Shown here piece after piece: positions 44,598 through 56,980 of a stretch of 64,000 nucleotides of DNA. This DNA comes from Portulaca oleracea (taxonomy: Eukaryota; Streptophyta; Magnoliopsida; Caryophyllales; Portulacaceae), in the NCBI GenBank assembly GCA_029582165.1, contig CM055881.1, positions 25,153,594 through 25,217,593 on the forward strand, written 5' to 3'. Below the pieces are notes generated by a model that was not told the origin of the DNA, ran no database searches, and saw only the letters and a program-made list of their open reading frames with translations. Position numbers and translations under genes: made by a program. Positions within the stretch are counted from its first letter, which is position 1. Each line of letters begins with the position of its first letter.

Positions 44598-46707
44598 ATG
44601 AGCGACAGCATATCAAATAGTTTGTTCGAGAACCCGCCTACGTTTACCGGGTTACCGGCCTCCCCGGATGACCTGTTCAGTATATTCGATGCGTTGGAGG
44701 GTTTGAAACAAGCAGAAGATACACCCAAAGGATCCTTGTCGTCATCCTTTTGTCAGGATTTGTCTGAGAATGAGCTCGATCTCGAACCAGAAGAAGATGC
44801 TGAAGCTGATCAGGGTGATGACCAACCCAAGAGCAAGAGACCCAAGATGACTTCACCTCATGATGACAAGGAAGAAACTAAAGCAGCCCCAACAGAAGAA
44901 GGAGAAGGAGAAGCAGTAGGAGATGCAACCAACAGGATGTCTCACATAACAGTTGAGAGGAACCGCAGGAAGCAAATGAATCAACATCTTAACGTCTTGC
45001 GTTCTCTCATGCCTTGCTTTTATGTCAAACGAGTACGTTTATGTTTATACTTTAAGCTACCCTTAATTCCTCTCCTCTTGCTTAATTCTCCCTAACCTTC
45101 CTAAATTAAACATCTTTTTCCATTAGTAGTTGCACTGTACTGTACAGTACAAGTTATGTTCTTTCTCCTATTTTGTCTCCTCTCATATATATTCTCTTTT
45201 ACTATTTGTGCATGATAATGAAATTAAGTCTCAATTTATCCAACAGTCTAATAATAGACAACATGTTATTTTAGAATAGACTATGTCAACTTCAATCCTA
45301 AATAACCACAATTGGCCAACATATTTATGGTTACATTTCTACCCCACCAAAACATGCATGCATATATAAGTGAATAGATAGGGAGTGGGACAATTAAGTT
45401 GCTCAATTTCATGTATGTCTATTATTCATCATGGAAACTTGAATGAATGCAACAACAGTATTAAGGGCATCTTTAATAATAAACATGTATTGTCATTTTC
45501 AACCTAAATTTAGGATAACATAATTTTCGGTTTATTTCACTTGTAAATTTGATTGTGTACTCATCAAACAGGGGGACCAAGCATCGATAATTGGAGGAGT
45601 TGTGGACTACATCAATGAGTTGCAACAAGTTCTTCAAGCTCTTGAGGCCAAGAAGCAAAGAAAGGTTTATAGTGAAGTGTTAAGCCCTAGGTTTGTTTCA
45701 AGTCCAAGACCTTCACCTCAAGTGCTTAGCCCTAGGTCAAGACCACCACTAAGCCCTAGGCTTAGCATCCCCATAAGCCCAAGGACCCTCAACCTGGCAG
45801 CCCTTACATGTCGCGGCTAAACCTTTCGTCACCTGTGTCAATGGCCACCCCTATCGAGCTATCTCCTTCATCTTCGAGCTCTTCCCTCAACGATTCTCTT
45901 GCTAACGAGCTAATTGCCAACTCTAAGTCTCCAATGGCTGACATTGAGGTCAAGTTCTCCGGTCCCAATGTCCTCATCAAAACAGTCTCCTAGAATTCCT
46001 GGTCAAGTTGTGAAGATAGTCTCAGCACTCGAAGATCTCTCTTGAGGTCCTCCACATTAGCGTAAGCACCATTGAAGACACAATGCTTAACTCCTTCACC
46101 ATCAAGGTAAAGCACATCCATGCTAACGTGTTCCTTGAATTTCATCTTGCATATATTACTACTTGAAATGTGTACATGCATGCTTCAACTAAATTAATAT
46201 ATTGTTCTTTAGTACAATAAAACATTTATTAATAAACTTGTCCCCTCCCCCAGCCCCAAAAAAATGACTTGAATTGTTTCTATTAACGAATATGGATTAA
46301 TGTAATATACCAACTTTTAATTTGAGGTATAGAATTGTAATATATCGACCTTTAAAATTGGAAGCTGACATTTATATTTAGGTATTATTAATGTACCGAA
46401 ACTTTAGTATATTAAGAACACTTAAATATAAATATCATATATATTAGTATCCAATTTTGAAAGTTGGTATATAGAATTCAATATCACCAAAGATTTGAAA
46501 GTGATGATCCATCAATCATTTCATTAATGTTACTTTACGCTACGTACATATATAGGTACAAAATTAAACTTGATCGAGGTTTGCTTAAATTAACGGTTTT
46601 TGTTTGCATATGTTTGGCAGATTGGAATTGAATGCCAGCTGAGTGCTGAGGAGCTTGCTCACCAAATCCAACAAACATTCTGCTCACCTCCATTTATCAT
46701 AAATTAA
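44598..46707 (+). CDS. SPCH: SPEECHLESS-like bHLH transcription factor, arm A copy, frameshifted as assembled
   Basis: Exons 44598-45032, 45572-46106 and 46621-46707, with GT-AG introns. Undamaged, the gene would encode about 353 residues (Arabidopsis SPCH has 364). The bHLH runs from residue about 114 ([15 protein letters not shown]) across intron 1 to [14 protein letters not shown]. It is followed by a Ser/Thr-Pro-rich block (seven SP, one TP in about 45 residues: [14 protein letters not shown] and on), the MAP-kinase target domain that sets SPCH apart from MUTE and FAMA. A C-terminal ACT-like SMF domain ([14 protein letters not shown] ... [15 protein letters not shown]) ends it. SPCH is nuclear, dimerises with ICE1/SCRM-type bHLHs and starts asymmetric divisions of the stomatal lineage. 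Against arm B, exon 2 lacks 1 nt at about 45783, 2 nt at about 45990 and 2 nt at about 46040, so the assembled frame breaks after ISPRT. Confidence 0.88.
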
Positions 46708-47165
46708 CCTCTATGAGCTATATGATCCCCACCCTAACAGGAGGAAGAAAAAATTCATGAAAAAGGAACCAAAAAAAAATCCATAAGGAGAAAATAACTT
46801 TAACCCTTTTCTCTCTGTGTAGATTGCTGACCATGATTCAGCAGAAATAATTAATATAATGGGGGTGAAATTGAAGGAAATTGTATGGTATTGCATTTAC
46901 TACGTACCTTACATTATGTGACTGATATCAGCATATTCATGTTTGTACGTGTAACTGTAGATTTGGTGCTCACGATTATTTGAACATCTTGCTTCTCTGT
47001 AATTCTTACTTTTGGTACAGTTATTTTTGGTTGTCTCAATAGTTAGTTTATCTATTTATGTAACTTTCAGCAGTGAATTCCATCATTTTTCCTATTCATA
47101 TATTGCTTTATAACTCTCGTCTGATTTGTCATGTGCATTCAAATTGCTTTTACGTGACTCCCTCT

Positions 47166-47830
47166 CCCAAAAATCATTATCCAATGTATTTTTTTAAGGA
47201 GTTTTCCTTCAAAATAATCTGAAGTTAAAAATAAATGGCTGAAAATAAGCCAAAAACCCTTTTTTTAATGGTCTCCGATATAATACTTTGATTATTTTTT
47301 TCTCCTTTATTTTAATAAGATTTAAATTGTAATATTATATTTAAATAAAATTATTTTTCATCACAAATTTAATGATAATAATTTTATATAATAACTCAAC
47401 ATATAATATAATAAATTAACGGTTAAAATTTATAAAATTTGGCTTCATTCGTCAAACAGGTACAAACTTTCTGAGATAGAAAGAGTATATTGAATACTTT
47501 TATAATATGTTGTTCTCTCTTCTTGTAACGAAGTATAGATGGCATGTGTATCTTAATAGATGTGTGCAAATATATTACTGATCAGAGATAAAACAATAAT
47601 ATTTATTATTAATGAGGTAGAAGCTAGCTCATTGGGTATCATGGTCATAATTGGGTATCATGGTCATCTTCTATGTTGGGGTTCATAAGATCAATTTCCA
47701 CAATTTACAAGTCTCCTCATAAGGAGAGATAAGTAAAGTCATTTTAGGTTTGGATTCAGGTTTCCCTCTCTCCATAACTACTATGTCCAATTATTGTATG
47801 TATTTCTAAAATAGAGCCCAATCTAAATAC
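47166..47830. other. Spacer start: MITE remains, no gene
   Basis: CTCCCTCTCCCAAAAATCATT at about 47159 and GAGATAGAAAGAGTATA near 47472 look like degenerate Stowaway-type ends around about 320 bp of AT-rich DNA. A duplicated phrase CATGGTCATAATTGGGTATCATGGTCAT lies at about 47639. No gene. Confidence 0.4.
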
Positions 47831-48756
47831 AGGTTTTTTGGATTTTGGACCCTCAATTTTGAGGGTATTTATTATTTGATACCACATTTTTCAAAGTTTA
47901 TTATTTGAACCCTGTACTTTGTCTCCGGTGACATTGTGGACATTAATATAGCAATCCGGTCAAAAAAAACCCTTAACTAAGTTTGACTATTTTTTCCTTC
48001 CAACTTTGCCCTTAATTAATGATGAACTTCCAAGTTTGCCCTTGATTTATTAATTCTTTATTTTCCCTTCACTTATTTATTACTACCAAAATTCTCACAT
48101 TTTAAATTTTAAAATTTTAAAATTGTTAAGAACTTCAAAATTTTAAAAATTATAAATTAAAAATTAAAATAATAAAACATTTAAATAGTTAAAAAAATTT
48201 AAAAATAAAAAAATTAAATATAAATTTAAAATTTAAAATGTTAAAATTTTAAAATTTTGAAAAATTTAAAATGTTAAAAATTTTAAATTTTAACATTTTA
48301 AATTTTTCAAAATTTCAAAATTAAAAAATCAAAAATTAAAAAATTGAAAATTTTCAAAAATTAAAAATCAAAAATCAAAATAAAAAATAAAAAATAAAAA
48401 ATCAAAAAACTAAAAAATTAAAATTAAAAGATTAAAAAAGTTTAAAAATTTTATAATTTTACAATTTTAAAAATTAATAATTTGGAAATTAAAAATTAAA
48501 AATTAAAATAAAAAAATGATAATTAAAAACTTAAAAATTATAAATTAAAAATTAACAAAAGTCAAAAACCTTTAAAAATTGACAAGGGCAAATTGGGAAT
48601 TTTATGTGTATTTTGGCCCTTTGACGGAGTAAAACTTAAGATTGGGCTTGATTTTTTGGGTACCCAAAGTACAGGGTCCAAAAAATAAACTTTGAAAAAT
48701 GTGGTACCAAATAATAAATACCCCCAAAGTTGAGGGTCCAAAAACCAAAAAACCCG
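47831..48756. mobile_element. MITE with AT-only core
   Basis: About 926 bp. Inverted ends of about 95 bp (AGGTTTTTTGGATTTTGGAC left; GGGTTTTTTGGTTTTTGGAC inverted right; both continue with CCCTCAA-TTT-GGGTATTTATTATTTG). The duplication TCTAAATA(C) lies at 47822-47830 and 48757-48765, 8 or 9 bp depending on where the end is set, so hAT-like or Mutator-like. The core 48085-48560 is nearly pure A/T words. Confidence 0.75.
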
Positions 48757-48857
48757 TCTAAATACCCGAACTCATCTATGAAAAAAAATATTTATATTAA
48801 TAAACTTGTCAAATTATATTGTGATGCATATCACAGCACAAAATGTACTTTAATTTA

Positions 48858-49416
48858 GGGTTTTTGGATGATAATATACCAACCTTTGGGGCTGTTAGAT
48901 TGTAATATACCAAACTTTACTATTGGACAGCAATATCCCTGACCTTATACCTATGTGACATTATTATACCAACAGTAACCAAGAGGTGGTGAACCGTCCT
49001 CATGCGAACTAACATGGCTGGCGAAGGGAAAAAAATTGCCCCAAGTCAATAACCTCATTAACCCCTTAGTTTTTCTCACTAACACACATTACAAGACATT
49101 GGTTGGTTGTGTTTCACGTAGTACGAAGACCGGTTCATCACCCCGTTAGTCACTGTGCTAGGGCCGATTTTTTTTAAACGCAGGTTAGTGAGAAAAATGG
49201 AGGGGTTAACGGGGTTATTGGGCGATTGCCGGTTATTTTCCCTCTGTCTATCACCTCAGAATCGAAACCATTTAACCAGTCACCACCCCGTTAGTCACTG
49301 TTGGTATAATAATCTCACCTAAGTATAAAGGTCAGGGATATTGTTGTCCAATAGTAAAGGTCGATATATTACAATCCAATACCTCCAAAAGTTATTATAT
49401 TGTCATCCAATATCCC
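48858..49416. mobile_element. MITE with 9 bp target duplication
   Basis: 559 bp; GGGTTTTTGGATGATAATAT left and its inverted form right; exact TTTAATTTA at 48849-48857 and 49417-49425. Same family as 32305-32868. Confidence 0.85.
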
Positions 49417-49698
49417 TTTAATTTATGTGCTAGCTAGTTGTATATTTTTCTTATTTACTTTTTATGGTTGTTTATTGATTACATGTTCATCGAATTCTGG
49501 TCTGTATAATTAGATAGATTTACGAACATTTTTCGAAGGGAAAAAACAAAAATAGGGAAGTTTATGATAAAAAAAGTGAAAAGAAAATGACTTGTAGCAC
49601 TAGGTATATCACAAACTGCCTTATTATTCTTCACTTCTGACAGATTTTATCAATTGTTTTAAAGTTTAAAATATAATGAATAGAATGTGAAAATATTA

Positions 49699-49846
49699 CT
49701 CCCTCTATCCCATATTAATTGACACGAAATGCCCCATCGGTAAATCCAAATACTGCAATAGTTCACTTTCTCTCCCCTAGTGGAAAAAAACCGTAGCTTT
49801 CGCCATTGTTGTGTGGTGCTTTTTTCCTTCCTTCTTCGTGTAGGGT
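49699..49846. mobile_element. Stowaway-type end fragment
   Basis: ACTCCCTCTATCCCATATTAA is the left-end word of a Stowaway-like MITE. No right end was found before LINE sequence begins. Confidence 0.4.
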
Positions 49847-49964
49847 TTGTTGATTGTGTTTTGTTCGAAAGGGGCGTTTGGGTGTGAGTTTTGTTGGCTT
49901 GTTGCTAGTTTTGTTGGTTTGTTGCTTCCAATACCCATTTTCTTAAGCGACAAGGAAGGACGAA

Positions 49965-50900
49965 GTATGGAGAAGAACATCACAGATGTGCTGCATGGCA
50001 TGAATCTGACGACGAAGGGGGACAAAGTCCTTGAGTTTGATGATCCCGATGAAGCGAAACTGGAGAAGCAACGGAGTTATGCCTTGTGGGAAAACTACAT
50101 ACTCAGGTGAAATTCAACAAGGAGACTTTCATGGCAACCATCAGGAGCGTTTGGAGACCTTCTTAAGGGGTTATGGTAAAAGAACTAGGGAAGAATCTAT
50201 TTCCTTCCAGTTCTTCAATGACGTTGATAGGGATTTGGTATTGACTAACGGGCCCTGGACTTTGGATAATTTTATGGCGCTATTGAAGCAACTGGATAGC
50301 AGTGAAAGGTCGTCGAAGGTTAATTTTGACACCGCGAGATTTTGGATTAATTATAGTTTTGGATATGCCGCTTAAAATGAAGAATCATGCATTTGCTAAA
50401 TTCTTGGGTAATACTTTAGGGAAGTATATCGAGGTGGATGAAGAAGACATATTGGCGCATTCGAAATACCTCAAAATTCGAGTTGACATATATAGACATC
50501 TCGAAACCTATCAGGAGAGGCATGAAGGTGAAGATAGATGCGGTTCCCAAGTGGATTCCAACCAAATATGTCAAGATATCGGACTACTCCTTTATTTGTG
50601 TGCCAATTGGTCATGTGTACAAGGGTTATGTTCGATATGTGCCGAGATTACAAGAGGAAGAGATGTCGAAATGGGCCATGGCAGAAGGGATCACCACTAA
50701 AGAGAAAGAAGATGGATCACCACTAAAGAGGAAAAAAAAGTGCTTGAGCTAAGAGGGGTTGTTATGGTGAATAGGTTATCATCAACGGAGTACAAAGCGT
50801 TAGGAAAAGGGGGGAGGAAGGTAGCTTTGGCGGGCGATGATGCTATGGCGATTGACCTAAACAACAAGCGAAGAAGTGAAGATGTGTGAATGGGACGGAG
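49965..50900 (+). pseudogene. LINE ORF1 (DUF4283-like) remnant
   Basis: Frames in series read MEKNITDVLHGMNLTTKGDKV, LEKQRSYAL, then FFNDVDRDLVLTNGPWTLDNFM (near 50214), ARFWI, a LGKYIEVDEED segment (near 50420), IRVDIDISKPIRRGMKVKID and a decayed knuckle (IGHVYKG). This order is that of plant LINE ORF1 proteins (DUF4283 then zinc knuckle), which bind element RNA. At least three frameshifts. ORF2 begins after it. Confidence 0.75.
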
Positions 50901-50998
50901 AAATGAAAGGAAGATCATGCTGCTTGAAGACAAACATGCATGAACTTTTTAACACAGATCGAGGCGGAGGCTGACAGGGACCAGTCTCTCCTATCCCA

Positions 50999-51050
50999 AT
51001 GAGTCTCTTACATTTAAACTACCAAGGGCTTGTGGAGCGTACCAGGCTAG
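50999..51050 (+). pseudogene. Start of LINE ORF2 endonuclease, truncated
   Basis: MSLLHLNYQGLVERTR matches the usual start of the plant LINE endonuclease (M..L.WNCQGLG). After about 17 codons the sequence changes to unrelated GC-richer DNA, so ORF2 is cut off. Confidence 0.6.
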
Positions 51051-51290
51051 GGCCCGAGCCTCGGGATCCATGGTCTCCAAGTCTATCCTCATCCCCTCCA
51101 AAGGAACTCGAAGAAATCAACTCCAAGGTTGGGTGTGGAGTGCATTTCAAGGTGGACCCGGGACCCTGTAGGCATGAATCAATCATTGTTGGTTGTGGTA
51201 TCCACTTCAAATGGGACCCCAGACCATGGGAGTGGAGCTACAGGTCCTTATTGGGACCTACTGCGAGCCTTTAAAAGGATTGGAGTCTTT
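51051..51290. other. Unassigned DNA with a 66 bp-period duplication
   Basis: GTTGGGTGTGGAGTGCATTTCAA (about 51129) recurs as GTTGGTTGTGGTATCCACTTCAA (about 51190), both followed by (A)TGGACCC-type words. No gene supported, though an open frame crosses it. Confidence 0.35.
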
Positions 51291-52130
51291 CGGAAAGAAT
51301 AAGTGGAAACGGGTCAACGTAGGTTGTCGGAATGGATGCGCCTTCACTCTTTGGGTCATAACTCCTTCAATTTAACTTCGATGGGTCTCAAATTTTGGGA
51401 GCTTAAAGTACACACCGAGTGCTTTCCATCGATATCTTATGGGCCTAAAATGAATTCCGGATGAAGAAGTTATACACGTTTGAAGTCGGCAGAAGAAAAC
51501 TGCCCTAAAACAAGGTCGCGCCCGCGATACCTGGGGTCACGCCCGCGACCTCTGCCTGCCCAATTTTCTGCGCCATTTCCAGTTGTCTGTCGCGCCGGCG
51601 AAATTGACGGTCGCGCCCGCGCCCTATTTCTGCCCACACGTGCTGCTGCTGCGTTTTGTTATTTTTTTTCCCCCATTCCTATATATACCCCCTCCCTTGG
51701 CATTATTTAGTAGCTTTTAGACATTGTGTATGAAATGCTTTGGCATTGTAGGTGTTTTTCCCAACATTCTCATAAATCTTGTTAACTTTATCCAAGTAAT
51801 TTGGTGGTGTTTCAAGTCATTCTTTTAGTGATTATTTAGTGGATTACTTTGGATAATCATGGTGGGGTGTTAGGCCTAGAGTTGTGGTTCTCCTTGCTCA
51901 AGGTCATATCCATCCTTTGGGTGTTCAAGCCCCTTGTTCTTCTTGAATATTGATCATCCATCATCACTCAAGCTAATCTAATCATCCCACCACGACGGTA
52001 ACGCTCCAGCTTGGCAATCCTGACGTAGTTAAGGGTCTTCGCCATGTGTTAAGGTCCACTACGCCACATGTGGCCGGTTTGTCTTTCGGAGACCAAACTG
52101 GTGATTGGTGAATTCGGCTTGTTAATGTAG
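51291..52130 (+). repeat. LTR fragment related to the 10704 element LTRs, with GTCGCGCCCGCGA array
   Basis: CTTTGGGTCATAACTCCTTC, TTTTGGGAGCTTAAAGTACA and TTTCCATCGATATCTTA are shared with 11036-11150. It then diverges: instead of GCTCGCCCGAGC it has (G)GTCGCGCCCGCGA-type sites (about 51514, 51536, 51592, 51611), then a TATA box (CCTATATATACCCC, about 51680). Edges are not defined. No internal region or partner LTR in the window. Confidence 0.65.
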
Positions 52131-53658
52131 GGGTTCAAAGGAGTGCATGAATAAAAATGCTACTAAACTTTCTAATTTAATAAAAAATGCCACTCGAATG
52201 AAATCTGTCAAAAATACTACTCAAGTTTCCAAAATAGTCAAAATTGTCACTCTAACAGGCAATAACATGTTTTACTGGTTAGGGAGTGGGATTTATTTTG
52301 AAAAAAATTGAAAGCAAAAAAATGAAACTACATTCTGCTACCATTTTTGCTAATTTGTAGCTTCACTTTGTGTTTCGAGGATAAAACTATCAAATCGTGA
52401 CAATTTTTATTTTATTTTTTGTATTCCCATGTTAAAGGGCAACAAAAATTGGACTAAGACAACAAATTTTTTTGTTGGCCCAAGTAATTTTTCTTGTTGT
52501 GATAACACCAACAATAATGATTAATGATAGTTATATTCTTATAGGTCATTTTAAGTATATGTACTTCCACTGTTAATTTTACCAAACTTATTCTTCACAA
52601 ACAACTATTTTAGTTATTCGTTACCACAATAGTTATCTGCTACCGGAGCAATTATCCGCTAGGCAATCCGCTATTTTTGCCTAACAAAGCCCAAGTCTTT
52701 TACTAAAAATGTCTTAAAAAAGAGTACTCATTCTAGTTCAATTGTTTGGATATTTATATTTCATAACTAGTATTAGAATATGATTATATTATATCAAGAA
52801 GAATGAAATTAAAATATTTGAGAAGACATTCAATTTTATCAGGCGCAACCAAACAAAAAATTTAAAATTTATAACAATCTAACTAGGTCCACATCTAATT
52901 CATCATCTGATCTGCCAAAAAAAAAAAAAAAAAACACTAGGTCCACATGAATTTGTGTATAAAAATGCTAATAAACATTAATCTAACTTTTGTACAAATA
53001 TTTCCTACACACATGCATAATGATGGTAGTTGGCAATGAGAAATCATTAAATTGAGTAGATATTTAAAAAAAAAAGCAAATGCATGATGATAGTGATTGG
53101 ACAATGAGAAGTCATTGAGTAGATTTTGAAGTGGATCTTGTTCACATGATGCACATCAATAACATCGATCATAAGGCTAGCTTTAATGAAAAAGTTGAAT
53201 TCAATTCAATTGAAATAAACAAAGTAACCCATATATACAAAGGTATGAACTAGGGAGCTAGTGGCTGGGTGCTGCTTATGCATGCTAGGCATCTAATGGT
53301 GTAGTTTATCATCCTCAACGGCTGAACCCCGGCCCGTACATCTATCTCTGTGTCTCTCTCTGAATACTGCAATCAAGTTTAAGGGTCCCATTTGTCCTTA
53401 AACATCTACATCATCTCCCATATCTGGCTAGCTTTCAAATTTCATCGCACTACTTTTACCTGGCATAAATTTTACCTCGCAGCAAGGTAACTGTTTTCTT
53501 ACCTATTTGGTAAGAGTATCTAACATTGTTGTCCTCATTTTCGCATATATACTTTCCATGGTTATTATTCATTATTACTATTCAACTGTACCTTTTCCAT
53601 TCATCCAGGACAAGGCGTCTCTGTACACAAGGCAAGGTCTTCAAATACCAATTAAACC

Positions 53659-53714
<56 letters not shown>

Positions 53715-53964
53715 GACATGTTTACTAATAATCTTAACACCCAAAGATTGAATTATGGGCCTCCTTATCTCCAGGAGACTTATAAATCTTAAAAATTGAC
53801 CTTATGAACACCTAACATGGAAGGCGATGCCCAATATTGAGCTTCTTCCTCATTGACAATAATGTTATTGTTGTTTCTATAATCACTAATATGTTTGCAC
53901 ATGTATGTTATGGTGCACATGGATCTATACTTGATTACAAGACGAGAAAACAACATAATATAAG
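52131..53964. other. Intergenic part of spacer with (TA)n
   Basis: No gene supported. It includes AT-rich DNA, a 19-20 A run (about 52916-52934) and a (TA)n microsatellite at 53659-53711 of about 26 units. Confidence 0.5.
53659..53711. repeat. (TA)n microsatellite
   Basis: About 26 uninterrupted TA units between AAACCAT and ATTTGAC. Confidence 0.95.
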
Positions 53965-54391
53965 TAGTGAATATAACTTAAAGCAATTTGAAAGTACATG
54001 ACAAATCATGTTAGAGATATAAACCCATATATGAATATTAAAAAAAAATGATAGAATTCACTGCTGAAAGTTACATAAAAGGATAAACTAACTATTGAGA
54101 ACTCTAAAAATAACTGTACCAAACCAAAGTAAGAGTTACAGAGAAGCAAGAGGTTAAAATAATCATGGCCACCAAACCTACAGCTACACGTACAAACATG
54201 AACATGCTGATAGCAGTGAAATCATGTAAGGTAGTAAATGTAATGCCATACAATTTCCTTCAATTTCTCCCCTATTATATCTGCAGAAAAAGGTTAAAGT
54301 TATCCTTATGGTTTTTTTTTTTTTTTTTGGTTCCTTTTTCATGAATTTTTTCTTCCTCCTGTTAGGGTGGGGATCATATAGCTCATAGAGG

Positions 54392-56505
54392 TTAATTTAT
54401 GATAAATGGAGGTGAGCAGAATGTTTGTTGGATTTGGTGAGCAAGCTCCTCAGCACTCAGCTGGCATTCAATTCCAATCTGCCAAACATATGCAAACAAA
54501 AACCGTTAATTTAAGCAAACCTCGATCAAGTTTAATTTTGTACCTATATATGTACGTAGCGTAAAGTAACATTAATGAAATGATTGATGGATCATCACTT
54601 TCAAATCTTTGGTGATATTGAATTCTATATACCAACTTTCAAAATTGGATACTAATATATATGATATTTATATTTAAGTGTTCTTAATATACTAAAGTTT
54701 CGGTACATTAATAATACCTAAATATAAATGTCAGCTTCCAATTTTAAAGGTCGATATATTACAATTCTATACCTCAAATTAAAAGTTGGTATATTACATT
54801 AATCCATATTCGTTAATAGAAACAATTCAAGTCATTTTTTTGGGGCTGGGGGAGGGGACAAGTTTATTAATAAATGTTTTATTGTACTAAAGAACAATAT
54901 ATTAATTTAGTTGAAGCATGCATGTACACATTTCAAGTAGTAATATATGCAAGATGAAATTCAAGGAACACGTTAGCATGGATGTGCTTTACCTTGATGG
55001 TGAAGGAGTTAAGCATTGTGTCTTCAATGGTGCTTACGCTAATGTGGAGGACCTCAAGAGAGAGATCTTCGAGTGCTGAGACTATCTTCACAACTTGACC
55101 AGGAATTCTAGGGGAGACTGTTTTGATGAGGACATTGGGACCGGAGAACTTGACCTCAATGTCAGCCATTGGAGACTTAGAGTTGGCAATTAGCTCGTTA
55201 GCAAGAGAATCGTTGAGGGAAGAGCTCGAAGATGAAGGAGATAGCTCGATAGGGGTGGCCATTGACACAGGTGACGAAAGGTTTAGCCGCGACATGTAAG
55301 GGCTGCCAGGTTGAGGGGTCCTTGGGCTTATGGGGATGCTAAGCCTAGGGCTTAGTGGTGGTCTTGACCTAGGGCTAAGCACTTGAGGTGAAGGTCTTGG
55401 ACTTGAAACAAACCTAGGGCTTAACACTTCACTATAAACCTTTCTTTGCTTCTTGGCCTCAAGAGCTTGAAGAACTTGTTGCAACTCATTGATGTAGTCC
55501 ACAACTCCTCCAATTATCGATGCTTGGTCCCCCTGTTTGATGAGTACACAATCAAATTTACAAGTGAAATAAACCGAAAATTATGTTATCCTAAATTTAG
55601 GTTGAAAATGACAATACATGTTTATTATTAAAGATGCCCTTAATACTGTTGTTGCATTCATTCAAGTTTCCATGATGAATAATAGACATACATGAAATTG
55701 AGCAACTTAATTGTCCCACTCCCTATCTATTCACTTATATATGCATGCATGTTTTGGTGGGGTAGAAATGTAACCATAAATATGTTGGCCAATTGTGGTT
55801 ATTTAGGATTGAAGTTGACATAGTCTATTCTAAAATAACATGTTGTCTATTATTAGACTGTTGGATAAATTGAGACTTAATTTCATTATCATGCACAAAT
55901 AGTAAAAGAGAATATATATGAGAGGAGACAAAATAGGAGAAAGAACATAACTTGTACTGTACAGTACAGTGCAACTACTAATGGAAAAAGATGTTTAATT
56001 TAGGAAGGTTAGGGAGAATTAAGCAAGAGGAGAGGAATTAAGGGTAGCTTAAAGTATAAACATAAACGTACTCGTTTGACATAAAAGCAAGGCATGAGAG
56101 AACGCAAGACGTTAAGATGTTGATTCATTTGCTTCCTGCGGTTCCTCTCAACTGTTATGTGAGACATCCTGTTGGTTGCATCTCCTACTGCTTCTCCTTC
56201 TCCTTCTTCTGTTGGGGCTGCTTTAGTTTCTTCCTTGTCATCATGAGGTGAAGTCATCTTGGGTCTCTTGCTCTTGGGTTGGTCATCACCTGATCAGCTT
56301 CAGCATCTTCTTCTGGTTCGAGATCGAGCTCATTCTCAGACAAATCCTGACAAAAGGATGACGACAAGGATCCTTTGGGTGTATCTTCTGCTTGTTTCAA
56401 ACCCTCCAACGCATCGAATATACTGAACAGGTCATCCGGGGAGGCCGGTAACCCGGTAAACGTAGGCGGGTTCTCGAACAAACTATTTGATATGCTGTCG
56501 CTCAT
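54392..56505 (-). CDS. SPCH: SPEECHLESS-like bHLH transcription factor, arm B copy, one frameshift as assembled
   Basis: Exons on the minus strand 56505-56072, 55532-54993 and 54478-54392; same intron positions as arm A. Exon 2 is fully open here (180 codons) and shows the whole loop/helix 2, the SP-rich MAP-kinase target block and the first part of the ACT-like SMF domain; exon 3 supplies [20 protein letters not shown]. Exon 1 is 434 nt rather than 435: CC instead of CCC near 56289 shifts the frame after EADQ, upstream of the bHLH. So this copy breaks where arm A is intact, and the reverse. Function as for arm A. The 3' end faces arm A's 3' end across the spacer. Confidence 0.88.
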
Positions 56506-56980
56506 CTTTACTTCCTTTCTTCTCAACCCAACAACCAACCTAGGGTTTCCTTTTTTGTCTTCCTCCTGATACTTCTTCCCTTGGCTGTGCCAGTAGCAGG
56601 TAGCCCTCGATCAACAAAACAAAGGGTACGTGAAACCTAATGTTAGAGCTAGCGAGTTAGAGAAACAACGAGAGAGACAGAGAGATGTGACCGTTGCTTG
56701 GCTATGGAGTTGCACCAAAGGGGGGGAGAGAGAGAATTGAGTTAGGGCTAGGATGGAACAACATCTGTAGTCTCATAAATGGGAAATTCGGAGAGAAAGA
56801 CAAGATATACTGGTGGTAATGGTAGTAAATGTAAGAAAACAGTGGTACGTAGTAAATGAAAACGGGACTATATCGTGACCCACTTCATCTTCTTTATTTA
56901 ATTTCCTTTCTTTTTTTTTTTTGACGGCATGCAGCCTTTATTTATTTATTTACTTATTTATTATGGCCTCCATAATGCGA

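Larger units (their letters stand above)
42978..47165 (+). repeat. Arm A of large inverted repeat carrying SPCH
   Basis: Matches the reverse complement of 53965-58408. Most of the gene region is nearly identical by eye; promoter-distal sequence shows about one difference per 50-100 bp. Near the inner edge (47090-47165) the match drops sharply, with only islands such as GATTTGTCATGT and TTTCAAATTGCTTT-like words. Near the outer edge this arm has 43045-43100 where arm B has about 330 bp. The outer edge lies about 20 bp beyond LINE A's poly(A). Confidence 0.93.

Noticed and set aside
49847..50375. A host gene in the SPCH spacer
   Set aside because: The frames line up with LINE ORF1 (DUF4283-like) and lead into an endonuclease start, so this is LINE remnant.
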